NCBI GenBank assembly: GCA_003602415.1
Contig: QQSK01000001.1
Coordinates: 1,353 to 65,352 of the forward strand
Reading direction: 5' to 3'
DNA from: Candidatus Poseidoniales archaeon
GTDB taxonomy: Archaea; Thermoplasmatota; Poseidoniia; Poseidoniales; Poseidoniaceae
DNA length: 64,000 nt
A model generated the notes under the pieces. That model saw nothing but the letters and a program-made list of their open reading frames with translations, was not told the DNA's origin and searched no databases. The number at the start of each line of letters is the position of its first letter. Position 1 is the stretch's first letter. The position numbers and the translations under genes are program-made. Shown here piece after piece: positions 8,355 through 18,900 of this stretch.

Positions 8355-10652
8355 ATGGGCAGTCCACGTTTGCTTGTTTTGCTACTGGTCGGCCTCATAC
8401 TTGCTCCTGCAATTTCAGCAACTGAAGGCAGAGCAGCGCCCGAATGTGCTGAATTCGATTTGTCAGATTTGGTTTCTTCAAGTTCAGGTATTGCGGTTGA
8501 ACCCGGAGCATGCTTAATTGTCGACATAGGAGTAAGAAATCATCAAACGACATTAGCCATCGATTACGAAATTTTGGATGATGCAATGGATGTTTTGATG
8601 TTTGATCAAAATGGTATTCAGACATATGAAAACGGCCAGAATTATCGTTCATCATTCAATCCTGAGGCATCTTTTGAATCAATGATTGGAAGTGAATGGT
8701 TTGATTGGGCTCCTCCTCAATCGATAAATGCCAAAAATTGGTATGTGGTTTTCGATAACTCAAATCATGATGGAGATGAGGGTCAAGGTGACCAAGGAGG
8801 AATGACATCTCGCTTCAAGATTCAATTGGCTCCTGCTTCTGTCGAGCAATATCCTTTGATTCATGATACATTCATTCTTCAGCCAGGAGAAGTGGCAAAC
8901 TTAGCGACATTCAACGTAGATTCAGGAACGGAACTATCTTACTGGGTCCACCCCATTTCTGGCACTGGCGATTTGTATGTTCAATCAGACAACCAATTGG
9001 GCGGCAATCTGATTATTGCGGATACAGATATCGAAGATTTCGCAGGTCAAGATACTACACAATTGGATTGGGTAGTACCTTCATACCTTAATTTACAAAA
9101 TCTAAATTTGATGGCAGAAGCGGGGGCTAATCCAGTTCACTTCTCTGTCAAAGCATGGTTCGATCCAGTATTATCTCCTTCAATTGTCGATTATTCTAAT
9201 GCAACAACAACAATCGGTCAAACGGTGACACTTGATGCCAGCGACTCTCCAAACAGTTTGCAACAGATAAAGTCCCTAAATTGGGACTTTGATTCTGACA
9301 TGGTTTTTGATGCAACCGGAGAATTGGTGGAGGCGTCTTGGTCAACACCAGGTCTCAAAACAATAAATTTGACAGCCGAATCTGAATCCGGTTCAACCAC
9401 TATAGCAAGCCATCAAATTCAGGTGTTCGATGTTGAAGACCCAGTCGCAGTCATTGTTGGAACCGGTGGAGTAATGGTTGAGAATGGAGATAGGAGATTG
9501 CTTAGACTATCGGATATGGTTCTACAAGCATCCAATTCATACGATGACCATGCAATCGCATCCGCATCATGGAGTGTTGATGGCGAACTCTCATCTTCGG
9601 CATCACAATTCACTGTTAGTTGGTCGCAGATAGGAACTTATGTTGTTACATTAACAGTCAGTGACCCTTCTGGAAATACTGGCTCCACCAATATTACAAT
9701 CATTGTATATGATTCAACAGAACCAATTCTTGTAACAACAGATATCACAGATATCACTGAAGTTGAGCAAGGAAAAGAAATTGAGTTCAAAGCAAAAGCT
9801 GCGGACGAATGGGATAGTCAAGAATCCCTGATATTTACTTGGGATTTGGATTTGAGTAAAGACACAAATGGTGATGGCGATACTACCAACGATCCCGATT
9901 TCACAGGCGCTGTTCTAACAACCTCATTTGACGAAATTGGAGAAAACAGATTTGCAGTTACTGTTTATGACGAATCAGGAAATTCTGACTTTGAAGTGTT
10001 TGAGATACAAGTTGTTGAACCTCCAAGTGATGAAGGATTATTCGCAATTATTGCAGTGGTATTCTTCGTCGTAGTCATAGTATCCGGTGTTGTTTTATTC
10101 GGCTACAAAGGCATCCAGAGAAGACATGCAATGGAGATGCTGATGGAAGGTGGTTTAAGCCGTGCTGAAGCCGCTGCTCGTATCGAAAGTATCTCTCGAG
10201 GCACAAAACTTCCAATGTTTGCAAAGGCTGTGGATATGGCGGGTATTTCTGGAGGCGGAGAAATAAAATCCTCTCAGCAATTACAATCAGAGGCTAAAAT
10301 ACAAGAGTTCCAGTCGATTTATGGTAACGACCCTCAATCTCAGACAGATCCAAACGCAGGGTTCAGACCCAGCAATCAAGTTAGACAGGTAGACCCTGCA
10401 TTAGCTGAAGCAGCGCTAGCGGCGTTTGCTGACGAGCCTCAAACTAAACCAGTAGCATCCTCCACACCAGTTTCTGGTAAGGTAAAGAGTGGAGGAATCG
10501 CATTACCTCCTGTTTCTAAACCTGCAATCCATACACTGAGAAGCGAATGCACCTCTTGTGGAAAAGCATTCAGTGTAAACATGCCTCCTAATGTTAACAG
10601 CGCAGTAGTGTCATGTCCCTCATGTGGAAGTGACCAATTATTCGAAAGATGA
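8355..10652 (+). CDS. Exported PKD-domain protein with one membrane helix and a cytoplasmic zinc ribbon
   Basis: A 765-aa protein. The ATG at 8355 gives a signal peptide (MGSPRLLVLLLVGLILAPA). The outer part has an N-terminal domain (residues about 25-270) and three PKD/Ig-like domains (about 275-555). The last of these carries a DTNGDGDTTND loop that resembles a calcium site. A membrane helix near residues 560-582 is followed by basic residues, a helical segment (LSRAEAAARIESISRGTKLP), a low-complexity linker and a terminal zinc ribbon with CTSCG (about 732-735) and CPSCG (about 753-756). The topology implies the ribbon is cytoplasmic. The partner is unknown. It begins a run of five large or membrane proteins on the plus strand. 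Confidence 0.8.
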   Translation: MGSPRLLVLLLVGLILAPAISATEGRAAPECAEFDLSDLVSSSSGIAVEPGACLIVDIGVRNHQTTLAIDYEILDDAMDVLMFDQNGIQTYENGQNYRSSFNPEASFESMIGSEWFDWAPPQSINAKNWYVVFDNSNHDGDEGQGDQGGMTSRFKIQLAPASVEQYPLIHDTFILQPGEVANLATFNVDSGTELSYWVHPISGTGDLYVQSDNQLGGNLIIADTDIEDFAGQDTTQLDWVVPSYLNLQNLNLMAEAGANPVHFSVKAWFDPVLSPSIVDYSNATTTIGQTVTLDASDSPNSLQQIKSLNWDFDSDMVFDATGELVEASWSTPGLKTINLTAESESGSTTIASHQIQVFDVEDPVAVIVGTGGVMVENGDRRLLRLSDMVLQASNSYDDHAIASASWSVDGELSSSASQFTVSWSQIGTYVVTLTVSDPSGNTGSTNITIIVYDSTEPILVTTDITDITEVEQGKEIEFKAKAADEWDSQESLIFTWDLDLSKDTNGDGDTTNDPDFTGAVLTTSFDEIGENRFAVTVYDESGNSDFEVFEIQVVEPPSDEGLFAIIAVVFFVVVIVSGVVLFGYKGIQRRHAMEMLMEGGLSRAEAAARIESISRGTKLPMFAKAVDMAGISGGGEIKSSQQLQSEAKIQEFQSIYGNDPQSQTDPNAGFRPSNQVRQVDPALAEAALAAFADEPQTKPVASSTPVSGKVKSGGIALPPVSKPAIHTLRSECTSCGKAFSVNMPPNVNSAVVSCPSCGSDQLFER

Positions 10653-10664
10653 AAAACACAACAT

Positions 10665-10676
10665 TCGCGCTCGCGA
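10665..10676. repeat. TCGCG-CT-CGCGA palindrome
   Basis: A CpG-rich palindrome between two surface-protein genes, about 40 bp upstream of the 1550-aa gene. It shares the core CTCGCGA with the inverted repeat upstream of ftsZ (625-647). It may be a regulator-binding site, but two occurrences do not establish this. Confidence 0.35.
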
Positions 10677-10715
10677 GAGGGATGGTTTCATGTGTGTTGA
10701 GATACTGAATAAGTA

Positions 10716-13700
10716 ATGATGTCAGACCAAGGTGTGCGCATGCTCCATCGCGGAGTGCCGCAATCTCTTGATTCTAGAAAGGTTGCAATACTACTTGTAA
10801 TCGTGATGTTCTTACCTATTTTCAACCCTGTAGCTGCTGATGAATCGGTAGGTAGGGACGATTTTGGAGTACTCGAAGCCATGGCTAATGCACTAACTGA
10901 GCAACGTGATTCTGGTGAAGATGAATTGGCCAAGAATAGTGCTGAAGGGATAATCAGCGCATTAGAGGCCAGAGGAAGAGAAATTGGCGAAGGTGACGCA
11001 TTACTTGCAACTGATGGCGTTCTTGGAGATATTTCGATGCGTCAAACAGACCCATTGGAACCATCTCACCCTCGACCTTATGTTTTCTTGACAGATCCAG
11101 ATTCTCATCCAGATGGTTGGCCAAACAATTTACTCGATACCTTGTTTGAATTACCTCCAAGTTTCAACGACCCTTTGGCGATTGGGGCCAATACTTACTC
11201 GCTTTACGTGAATTATTCTGCCAGAAATAATGGCCCACAATACGAAGCCTGGGATTATGGAACATTTACTGGAGATATACTGAGTTTTGAAGGCGCAGGA
11301 ATATTCGAAAATGCCATAGATATCGACGGAGATGGTAGTAGCGATGTGGCAGTTGGCCTGTCAATTGTTGGCCTAGGAAATCAAGGAGAAGGCTGGGATG
11401 TCGAGTTTGGAGGAGGATTAATTCCTTCGATTGAGTCAATCTGGATACGTCCAAATTTCCAATGGAAAGTTAGAGTCTTGGATTATTCAGACCCTCTTTG
11501 GGACGACATGGCAAGCATGGAAGTAGCATTGATGAAAGGTGTTGCTTATGATTTGAGTTTGACAACAGAAGGAGAATCATATGCTCTGGTAATCGATTCA
11601 AGATTTACTCAACCACCAAATGATTTCCAAGTTAGAGTTGGATTGGATAAAATGACTCTAAATGTCACAGACACTTTCACAAATATCATTGATGTATTGA
11701 ACATTTTCAATGGTGGAGATGATTCAGGTCTCGAGGTTACTTCGGTCAGCGCACCTTATTCGATTTCGATTTCCAATCCAAATAGAAACTCTGCTAATGA
11801 ACAAACAGATTGTGAGGATTCATCATATTATGACCCGATTGTTGACCATGATGAAGAAAGTAGAATTCACAAATGTGGTTATTCAATAGGAATTGGTTTC
11901 GTACACTTTGATGAACCGGATTTAGATGGCTTTAGGCCATTGGATGAATTAGGATATATCGATGTTGGATTGCATCCTATCGAAGGCAGCACCCTGATTC
12001 CTCAAGAGGTTGATTTGGTTATTCGTAATGACAATGCAGGTGAGAACTCCTTCGATAATATCGAGATTTTCAGTGATACAGATGCAGATTTGTGGTTCCA
12101 TTATTTCGAAGATCGTTCTGCTCACATTGAGGAAGGCGGCCAATTTGGAAACATCACAGATTCAAGGGGCTGGGTTAGAGACATGCCCAAGGGGACACTG
12201 CCTCAAGAGGAAATAGATGCGATTTTCACACTGATTGGAGAGGCACCTGGCTCGAGTAATTTCCCTGGTCAAATGCCTAACAGATTATCATTGATTATTT
12301 CGATTAAGAATTACACAGCCGACACATCATCTAATGTTGCAGACAATACTCAGATTTTCGATCCAAGCGACAATCGCTGGAACAGTCTGATTTTGATTGC
12401 GGGAACAGAAAGAATTTCCTCAATCGAGTATGTTTCAACTTTCCAAAGACATGGTTATGATTCAGACGCTTCTTCCATGGAAGTTGAATTTGTCGACATC
12501 CCTGAAGTAATTGCTGTTTTTGGTACCTTTGAAATTCCAGCATCGAATCGTGTAAGAGTCGAATTTGGCACGGCTCCAGATTTATTGAGTGAAGTTCTTG
12601 ATAACGTGATTTTAAATTTGGTGGAAATCGTATTAGATTTGGGAACTATCTTGAATGGTTTACCTGAAGCAATTGTTGGAACTGCAGGAGAATCTAGCGG
12701 AGAGATTATTGTTCAATTTTACAATCAAGTTAGAGAATCATGGGCCGAAGGTTCCACGCGTCAAGAGATGACGGCGGGTAGTCTGCAGCTTGCGATAGGA
12801 AGTAGTCCTCATCCAGTGATGGATAGAAACCATATTCTGTTGGCAGAAGATGTAGATTATACCGATTCAAATGGAAAAGTCGATGGTAAATATGGCAGAA
12901 TAAATGACCCACTGGTTCCGGTTGGAATGAGTTTAGCAATCACTAATTTGTCTGGAGTATCTTATTCTTACAATCAAGTTACAGATTTGCGAACAATTTC
13001 TCTTTCAGGATTATCCGGTGAAGAATTGATTATTGGTCATTTGATTCATAATTCCAATACTACGGATGGTGAAGTGAGGCAGTTCGCTTCGATATCTAAC
13101 CGACCTGAAAACCTCACAATATCTCAACAAGGAACTGATATTTCCTACTCTGCAACCGGAGAAATCGGTACAATTACTTACAGTGGTGAAGGCAACGGAC
13201 AATACAATGCTATGCGATTGAATGACCTCCCTTCACAATTTGATTTGCAACTTGGAGATACGCTTTCATTCTCAGCTCCAGATGGTGTTGGATCTGTTGA
13301 AGTCCAAATCTCCAATGCAACAACTCCTCTAACCATGGATGGAGATCATGCCAGATTCTGGACGGACCAGAATTCTGGAGAAGCGAGCATGTCATTGAAA
13401 TTATCTAATCTGACTTCTGTTGTTCTCTATCCTCCTGAAGAGCAAGGGGCAGAGGGCCCTAGAGGAAATAGTCAGATGGTGATGAACCGAACCGGTTCAT
13501 CTCCTTTCAGTGTATTACTAGACGACGTGAGTGATAGAGATGACAAATTCCTTGGTTTAACCGGAAGGGTCTATCTTGACCCACTACCTGCAAACGTTAC
13601 TCTGTCTCTTCCTTCTTCTGAAAACTCAGAGATTATTTCTGTGCCTGAATTCGGTGAAGCAGATGGCGTCCTCTCTCTCTCGTTCTTCCTTTCCGGAATG

Positions 13701-15368
13701 ATTGATTTCGGTTCTTCGGTCAATGATTTTGCAGTTGAGAGCATGGTTGATTTAGGCGATGCATCAAACATTCAGAGTAACATGAGTCTTGGCTTGGATT
13801 TGATTACAGGCGAAGAGTTCGATATCACTCTGGATGTGCGTAAAGGTGTCAACATCGCCGATGAACCCGAATGGGTTCACGGTCTATCAGGTGAAGTTTT
13901 GGAAGCCACGGAGTTAGTTTTCAATTTCTCTAGGATGCCTGACTTCACTCAAAGTTCAAGAGAAATTGTCAAAGAGGCGTTAGCGGATTTGAAAATCACT
14001 GAAGAAGAATCAATTCAAGTTATGCAGGCCCTTGAATGGGGTGGATTGAGTAATGTTTCAAAATTGCTAGAAGTTCTTGAAGATGGTTTCATCTCGCCAA
14101 GAGAGATGACTATGCTGGATGAAGAAACACTCTCTGAAGAAGGAATTGAATTTGAGCAAAGGCGCTCTTGGCATAGTAGAATTTGGATGCCACAATTACC
14201 GGCAGGAAGAATCCAGTTGTCTTATTCGGTTACGATTACAGATGAAATTCCAACATTCGAGATTTTGGCTTCATTGAAGGGATGGACGCCTTACAGACCA
14301 GTCCTCACAATCCAGTTAAACGGCTTAGCAGGTACTGATTCACTTCTAATCTTATCAGGCCTGAACACTACTTTGGAGAGAGATGTATCAATTGAAATGT
14401 CAACGACGACCGAGTCTGAATTAATCATTCCGCGAAATACCATCGATATGACTTATGATATCGGAGAGCGAATTGATAATGCCAGAGTGTTGCAACTCAA
14501 TCATTTACGAGGCATCAGAACTGAAATGATGATGTTCAATGTTCCAGCAAGTGCAGATCTTTATTCCAAGATTGGAGATATTTTGCAGGCTGATTTGAAT
14601 GTTGACCCTCAGGACAGAATAGGTTTGAAATCTGCAGATTCTTTGATGCTACAACAACTCCGAAAAGTAGACGGATTATGGTGGCCTTCTACAATGTTCA
14701 TTCGAGATGTGCCTGGAGAAATGCATCTATTAGCAGCACCAGCTGATAATTTCGATATTCATGAAGAACGTTCATTCCAAGGCATGTTCGAAATGGATTA
14801 TTCATCCAACAGTGATGACATGGACTTATTTATTGAAACCAAAGGTAAAGCCCAAAATGTTCGAGGAGATACTCTGATGTTGGCTGAAAACCTACCTGAT
14901 AGATTCGAATTAGCAGTTACTGAAGACTTCGGTGCAAAAATCTCAGCATCTGGAAACGGCGTTGAGAAGTTATACATTCGTAGAACAAATGTCATGTTCC
15001 AGGAAAATGTAAACATCGTCTCTTCAGAACTGGTTGGTGAAAATCTCCAAGGCGCTGAAGTTCACATCTACCGTCCAATTGGATACCCGGTGATTGTTGT
15101 TGACGGCATTACAGGTGGAAGAATAGTTGCAACATCAAATACCGAAGTTACGGTACTTGGCTACGATATAGATGCTAGAGGAGCATTACTCGATGCTCAA
15201 TTTACAGGCGGAATACCCACTGCATCGAGTGTTGGAATTAATGGAGTGAATAGTGATCTCTCCCTAATCAGTAGTTTAACCGGTGGGAAAATAGAGACTA
15301 CGCATGTAATGATTGGCGACCCATTCTCATCATTGTTGGCCACAGCAGTAGCGGCGGTGGTTGGATGA
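10716..15368 (+). CDS. Giant exported protein of unknown function (1550 aa)
   Basis: A signal peptide lies at residues about 22-42 (RKVAILLVIVMFLPIFNPVAA) after a basic N-terminus; the ATG at 10719 or 10740 is equally possible as start. The rest is acidic and beta-rich. A calcium-loop-like DIDGDGSSD lies near residue 202, and Cys residues are few. No enzyme motif, PKD or CARDB array was recognised with confidence. There is no clear C-terminal membrane helix: the protein ends in a short hydrophobic stretch (SSLLATAVAAVVG). The stop overlaps the ATG of the next gene by 4 nt (ATGA), so the two are translationally coupled, and that gene in turn overlaps a subtilase. A large surface or secreted structural component is an inference from context. 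Confidence 0.75.
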   Translation: MMSDQGVRMLHRGVPQSLDSRKVAILLVIVMFLPIFNPVAADESVGRDDFGVLEAMANALTEQRDSGEDELAKNSAEGIISALEARGREIGEGDALLATDGVLGDISMRQTDPLEPSHPRPYVFLTDPDSHPDGWPNNLLDTLFELPPSFNDPLAIGANTYSLYVNYSARNNGPQYEAWDYGTFTGDILSFEGAGIFENAIDIDGDGSSDVAVGLSIVGLGNQGEGWDVEFGGGLIPSIESIWIRPNFQWKVRVLDYSDPLWDDMASMEVALMKGVAYDLSLTTEGESYALVIDSRFTQPPNDFQVRVGLDKMTLNVTDTFTNIIDVLNIFNGGDDSGLEVTSVSAPYSISISNPNRNSANEQTDCEDSSYYDPIVDHDEESRIHKCGYSIGIGFVHFDEPDLDGFRPLDELGYIDVGLHPIEGSTLIPQEVDLVIRNDNAGENSFDNIEIFSDTDADLWFHYFEDRSAHIEEGGQFGNITDSRGWVRDMPKGTLPQEEIDAIFTLIGEAPGSSNFPGQMPNRLSLIISIKNYTADTSSNVADNTQIFDPSDNRWNSLILIAGTERISSIEYVSTFQRHGYDSDASSMEVEFVDIPEVIAVFGTFEIPASNRVRVEFGTAPDLLSEVLDNVILNLVEIVLDLGTILNGLPEAIVGTAGESSGEIIVQFYNQVRESWAEGSTRQEMTAGSLQLAIGSSPHPVMDRNHILLAEDVDYTDSNGKVDGKYGRINDPLVPVGMSLAITNLSGVSYSYNQVTDLRTISLSGLSGEELIIGHLIHNSNTTDGEVRQFASISNRPENLTISQQGTDISYSATGEIGTITYSGEGNGQYNAMRLNDLPSQFDLQLGDTLSFSAPDGVGSVEVQISNATTPLTMDGDHARFWTDQNSGEASMSLKLSNLTSVVLYPPEEQGAEGPRGNSQMVMNRTGSSPFSVLLDDVSDRDDKFLGLTGRVYLDPLPANVTLSLPSSENSEIISVPEFGEADGVLSLSFFLSGMIDFGSSVNDFAVESMVDLGDASNIQSNMSLGLDLITGEEFDITLDVRKGVNIADEPEWVHGLSGEVLEATELVFNFSRMPDFTQSSREIVKEALADLKITEEESIQVMQALEWGGLSNVSKLLEVLEDGFISPREMTMLDEETLSEEGIEFEQRRSWHSRIWMPQLPAGRIQLSYSVTITDEIPTFEILASLKGWTPYRPVLTIQLNGLAGTDSLLILSGLNTTLERDVSIEMSTTTESELIIPRNTIDMTYDIGERIDNARVLQLNHLRGIRTEMMMFNVPASADLYSKIGDILQADLNVDPQDRIGLKSADSLMLQQLRKVDGLWWPSTMFIRDVPGEMHLLAAPADNFDIHEERSFQGMFEMDYSSNSDDMDLFIETKGKAQNVRGDTLMLAENLPDRFELAVTEDFGAKISASGNGVEKLYIRRTNVMFQENVNIVSSELVGENLQGAEVHIYRPIGYPVIVVDGITGGRIVATSNTEVTVLGYDIDARGALLDAQFTGGIPTASSVGINGVNSDLSLISSLTGGKIETTHVMIGDPFSSLLATAVAAVVG

Positions 15369-15913
15369 GTGATGATTTCGATGACCAAGATGACGAACTC
15401 CACGAGTTGTCTCAAGAAATCGGTGAAAAAATTGTTGAACTTGCAGAGAAGGTTCATCCTCTGAGAGTAGCATTAGCAGGTGTAATCTTGCTGATGTTGT
15501 TAGGTGCATTAGCATCGACTTGGTATTGGGTCATTCCTAGGGACGATGTCGAAGTCAAGATCGTATATCTTCAAAGAAATGGCCACATAGTTATGGCGGA
15601 ACTATTCAATGATGGTAGCAGAGAAATCTCAGATGTAACTTTGAAAGTTGAGTTTATGGATGAGGACGAAGAGGTCTTAGCAAAGTTACAGGTCTCATTT
15701 GACCAACTTCCCAGTCATACAAGCGTATCCGGCGACCAGATGGAATTAGATGTTCGAGGATATACTGTATGGGCAGAATATACAATTGTAATTGATATCA
15801 CGTGGACTAATTTCAAAGGTGTTGAAAATAAGGAAACAACTTCATTCCAAGTTTCTGAAACCCAAACCGCTATTTTCAATCATGACTGTGAAGAAGTAAC
15901 ATGGTTCCTGTGA
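15365..15913 (+). CDS. Single-pass membrane protein, unknown function
   Basis: A 182-aa protein with an acidic N-terminus (DDFDDQDDELHELSQE), a membrane helix near residues 34-56 (LAGVILLMLLGALASTWYWV) and an outer beta-rich domain that looks like one Ig/FxLYD-like module (VKIVYLQRNGHIVMAELFND, ISDVTLKVEF). It overlaps the preceding giant protein by 4 nt and the following subtilase by 13 nt. Tight coupling suggests that the three act together, perhaps with this protein tethering or chaperoning one of them. I recognise no named family with certainty. Confidence 0.75.
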   Translation: MSDDFDDQDDELHELSQEIGEKIVELAEKVHPLRVALAGVILLMLLGALASTWYWVIPRDDVEVKIVYLQRNGHIVMAELFNDGSREISDVTLKVEFMDEDEEVLAKLQVSFDQLPSHTSVSGDQMELDVRGYTVWAEYTIVIDITWTNFKGVENKETTSFQVSETQTAIFNHDCEEVTWFL

Positions 15914-18900
15914 GACTATTGGTGACAACTCCTAAAACGGACTTTCGTCGGCCTAGACATGTGCGTCGAGTCGTTCTAATCCTCCTCGTATTTCTTCTAT
16001 CGGGGATTCCGATTGTAAATCAATCTGAACCTTTCGAAGAAGATGCGGAGGTAGAATGGATTAGATTTGATCTACCCGATGATTCAATTCGTAATCTCGT
16101 CGGGCATTTAGACGAGGCTCTTTCTCTGGAAGAAAGGCCATTACTTGCCCATTCCAGACTAGGAGTTCATGACTCATCTGGAGTGTTGTTTGAGCATGAT
16201 ATACCTGAAGAATTATTGGTTTCTCGTCCTGACTTGTCATTAGTTCTCATCTCTACTGATTTCCGTTTATCCGAAGTCAGGGAATCATTAGCTGACCATC
16301 CAGGTGTTGAAGTTAGAGAGTTCATAGCTCCTTCAGGCCTTCTAGTCCAAGGCACTCAAAATGGTCTGACATCTATGAAAAATATCCCGGGAGTAGCAGT
16401 TGTTCAACCGGTACCACTTGCTATGTTGGTTGATTTTTCAGTTATGGATATTGAAGATACTATTCCTGTGCGCATAGAATCATGGAGAGCAGAGACTTTG
16501 CTTCCAGGAGTCGACATCTCAGATAATTGGGGTATGCGTTTACATCAAGATATTGATTCAGTTGCAAATGTATTCCTGAGTGATTCCTATCTGGCTGAGA
16601 CTGGACGTTATGATGGATTCACGACTACTTCGATTGCAAAGATTGCTTCAGAACCATCTGTTGCATGGGTGGGCAGCCAACCTAGTTTGACTATTTGGAA
16701 CGACCAGGCTAGAAATCACATGAATGTAAACGCAATGAAATCTTACTACACCACCGACTTAGATGGCTCAGGACAGATTATTGCTGTAGCAGATTCGGGT
16801 CTAGATCATGACCATGGAGATTTTGGAAATCGAATAATCGGTAATGTTGACATCATTGGTGACGGCTCTACGGCCGACGCTCACTCTGGTCACGGCACTC
16901 ACGTCGCCTGCACCGTTTTAGGAGATGGTACTAGAGGAAATTATGCTGGAATTGCCCCTGAGGCAGAATTGTATTTCCAAGCGATGGAGAATGACAATAA
17001 TGGAAATTTCCAATGGTCTAGTATCAACAATATGCTGAATACTGCATACAATAACGGTGCACGTACTCATACGAACTCTTGGGGTTCATCCTCATCATCC
17101 GATTGGGGAGTATACACTTCTTCTTCAGAAGATGTGGATGACAGAACCCGTTATTATGACCAATATTACAGCGGTAGAGAAGGCCTTGCAGTATTATTTG
17201 CAGCAGGTAACGATGGGCCTGACAGCGACACAATTGGAGCACCAGCTACGGCAAAGAATACTATTACAGTAGGTAATTCACAAAATAGATATCAAGGCTC
17301 ACCTAACTCAATTATGGATGGTTCCAGTCGCGGTCCAGTAGATGATGGTCGCATCAAACCAGACATCATTGCTCCAGGTGGATATGTTCGTTCTTGTCGC
17401 GCGCAGGAAGCGACTGATACTGCGGGAGCGACATGGACTAGCACTTGGTATCTGGAGTATACTGGAACAAGTATGGCAACACCAAACGCAGCAGGAACAG
17501 CCGCTCTTATTCGAGAATACATTACTGAAGTTGCTCAAAGACCAGAACCCCAAGGTGCATTGGTGAAAGCACTGATGATTCTAGGGGCTCGAGATGTTGG
17601 AACTCGTGATATTCCAAACATGGATGAAGGCTGGGGAAGAGTCGACCTCAAAGCGACATTAGCTCCAAACAATGGCAGAGGCATATGGGTCGATGATCGT
17701 TCTATACTATCCTCAACTGGAAACTCAAAGAGTTACTCTTTCAACATAACAACTCCTAATCAACCATTCAAAGCAGTTGTAGCTTGGTCTGATGAAAGAG
17801 GTTCAAGATTCTCAAACACTCAATTGGTTAACAACCTCAATTTACTGGTAACAACCCCAAGTGGAGTTGAATACAAAGGCAACGAGTTTTCACAAGGGCG
17901 CTCAATCCAAGGTGGGACTTACGATACCCTGAACAATGTCGAAGTCGTATTGGTCGACTCCGCAGAAATGGGGCTTTGGACTGTGAAAATATCTGATGCA
18001 GCCCATGCTGGTTCTAGGGCACAACCCTTCGCAGTAGCAGTTTCAGGAGTGGGAGTAAACGATTTGCGTCCAGACCCTGCGCCAATCCCTTCATCTTTCA
18101 AAACCGATATTTCAATCCCTCAAGTTGGCGATGATGTTTTGGTGGAAATGGAAGTATCTAATCTCGGAAATGTCGAAGCAGAAAACGTCGAAGTGATATT
18201 CCAAGAAGAAGGAATCTCTCTAGATTCACAATCCTTTGATTTGGGCCCAGGTGGTTCCAAGATTCTGTTTTGGGATTGGCAACCTCAAACCGCTGGTGGA
18301 AGAACTTTGACATTCTTGTTAGATTCAGATGATTCGATTGATGAAATCAACGAAGGGAATAATCGAATGGATATTTTGGTTAATGTAACGACACCCGGAG
18401 TTAGAATAGAATCTGAGAATCCAACTTACGTCTTAGATGATATCAATGCGACTACTTCTTCTTGGCAAATCACCCTAACAAATACAGCGTTGCTCGCTAC
18501 CAATGCCTCAATTTCACCAACTAATGTCATCAATCCTAATGGAAATACGGAATCTTGGTATGTTGGTTTGGATGAAATCGATTTTGAATTAGAGGGTCAA
18601 GAAGGTGCTCTCATCAACGTCACATTAGTACATCCTGCTGGCCCAGACCCAGGGATATACATGGTGAATCTATTAGGTTTGGATGAGGATAACGATGTTA
18701 GTAGTCCTTACACATTATTACTGGATGTACCTGTATTATCAGAAACCCGTGTTGAGTACGATTACACTACAATCCCAGTGCATCCTACAGATGTAACTTC
18801 AATCGATATTCGATTACTAAATCTTGGCAATGGAGATGTTGGATATGATTTGTTCTTGGAGTCTCCCCCGGGATGGTATGCTGGATTTGATGATTTGTCC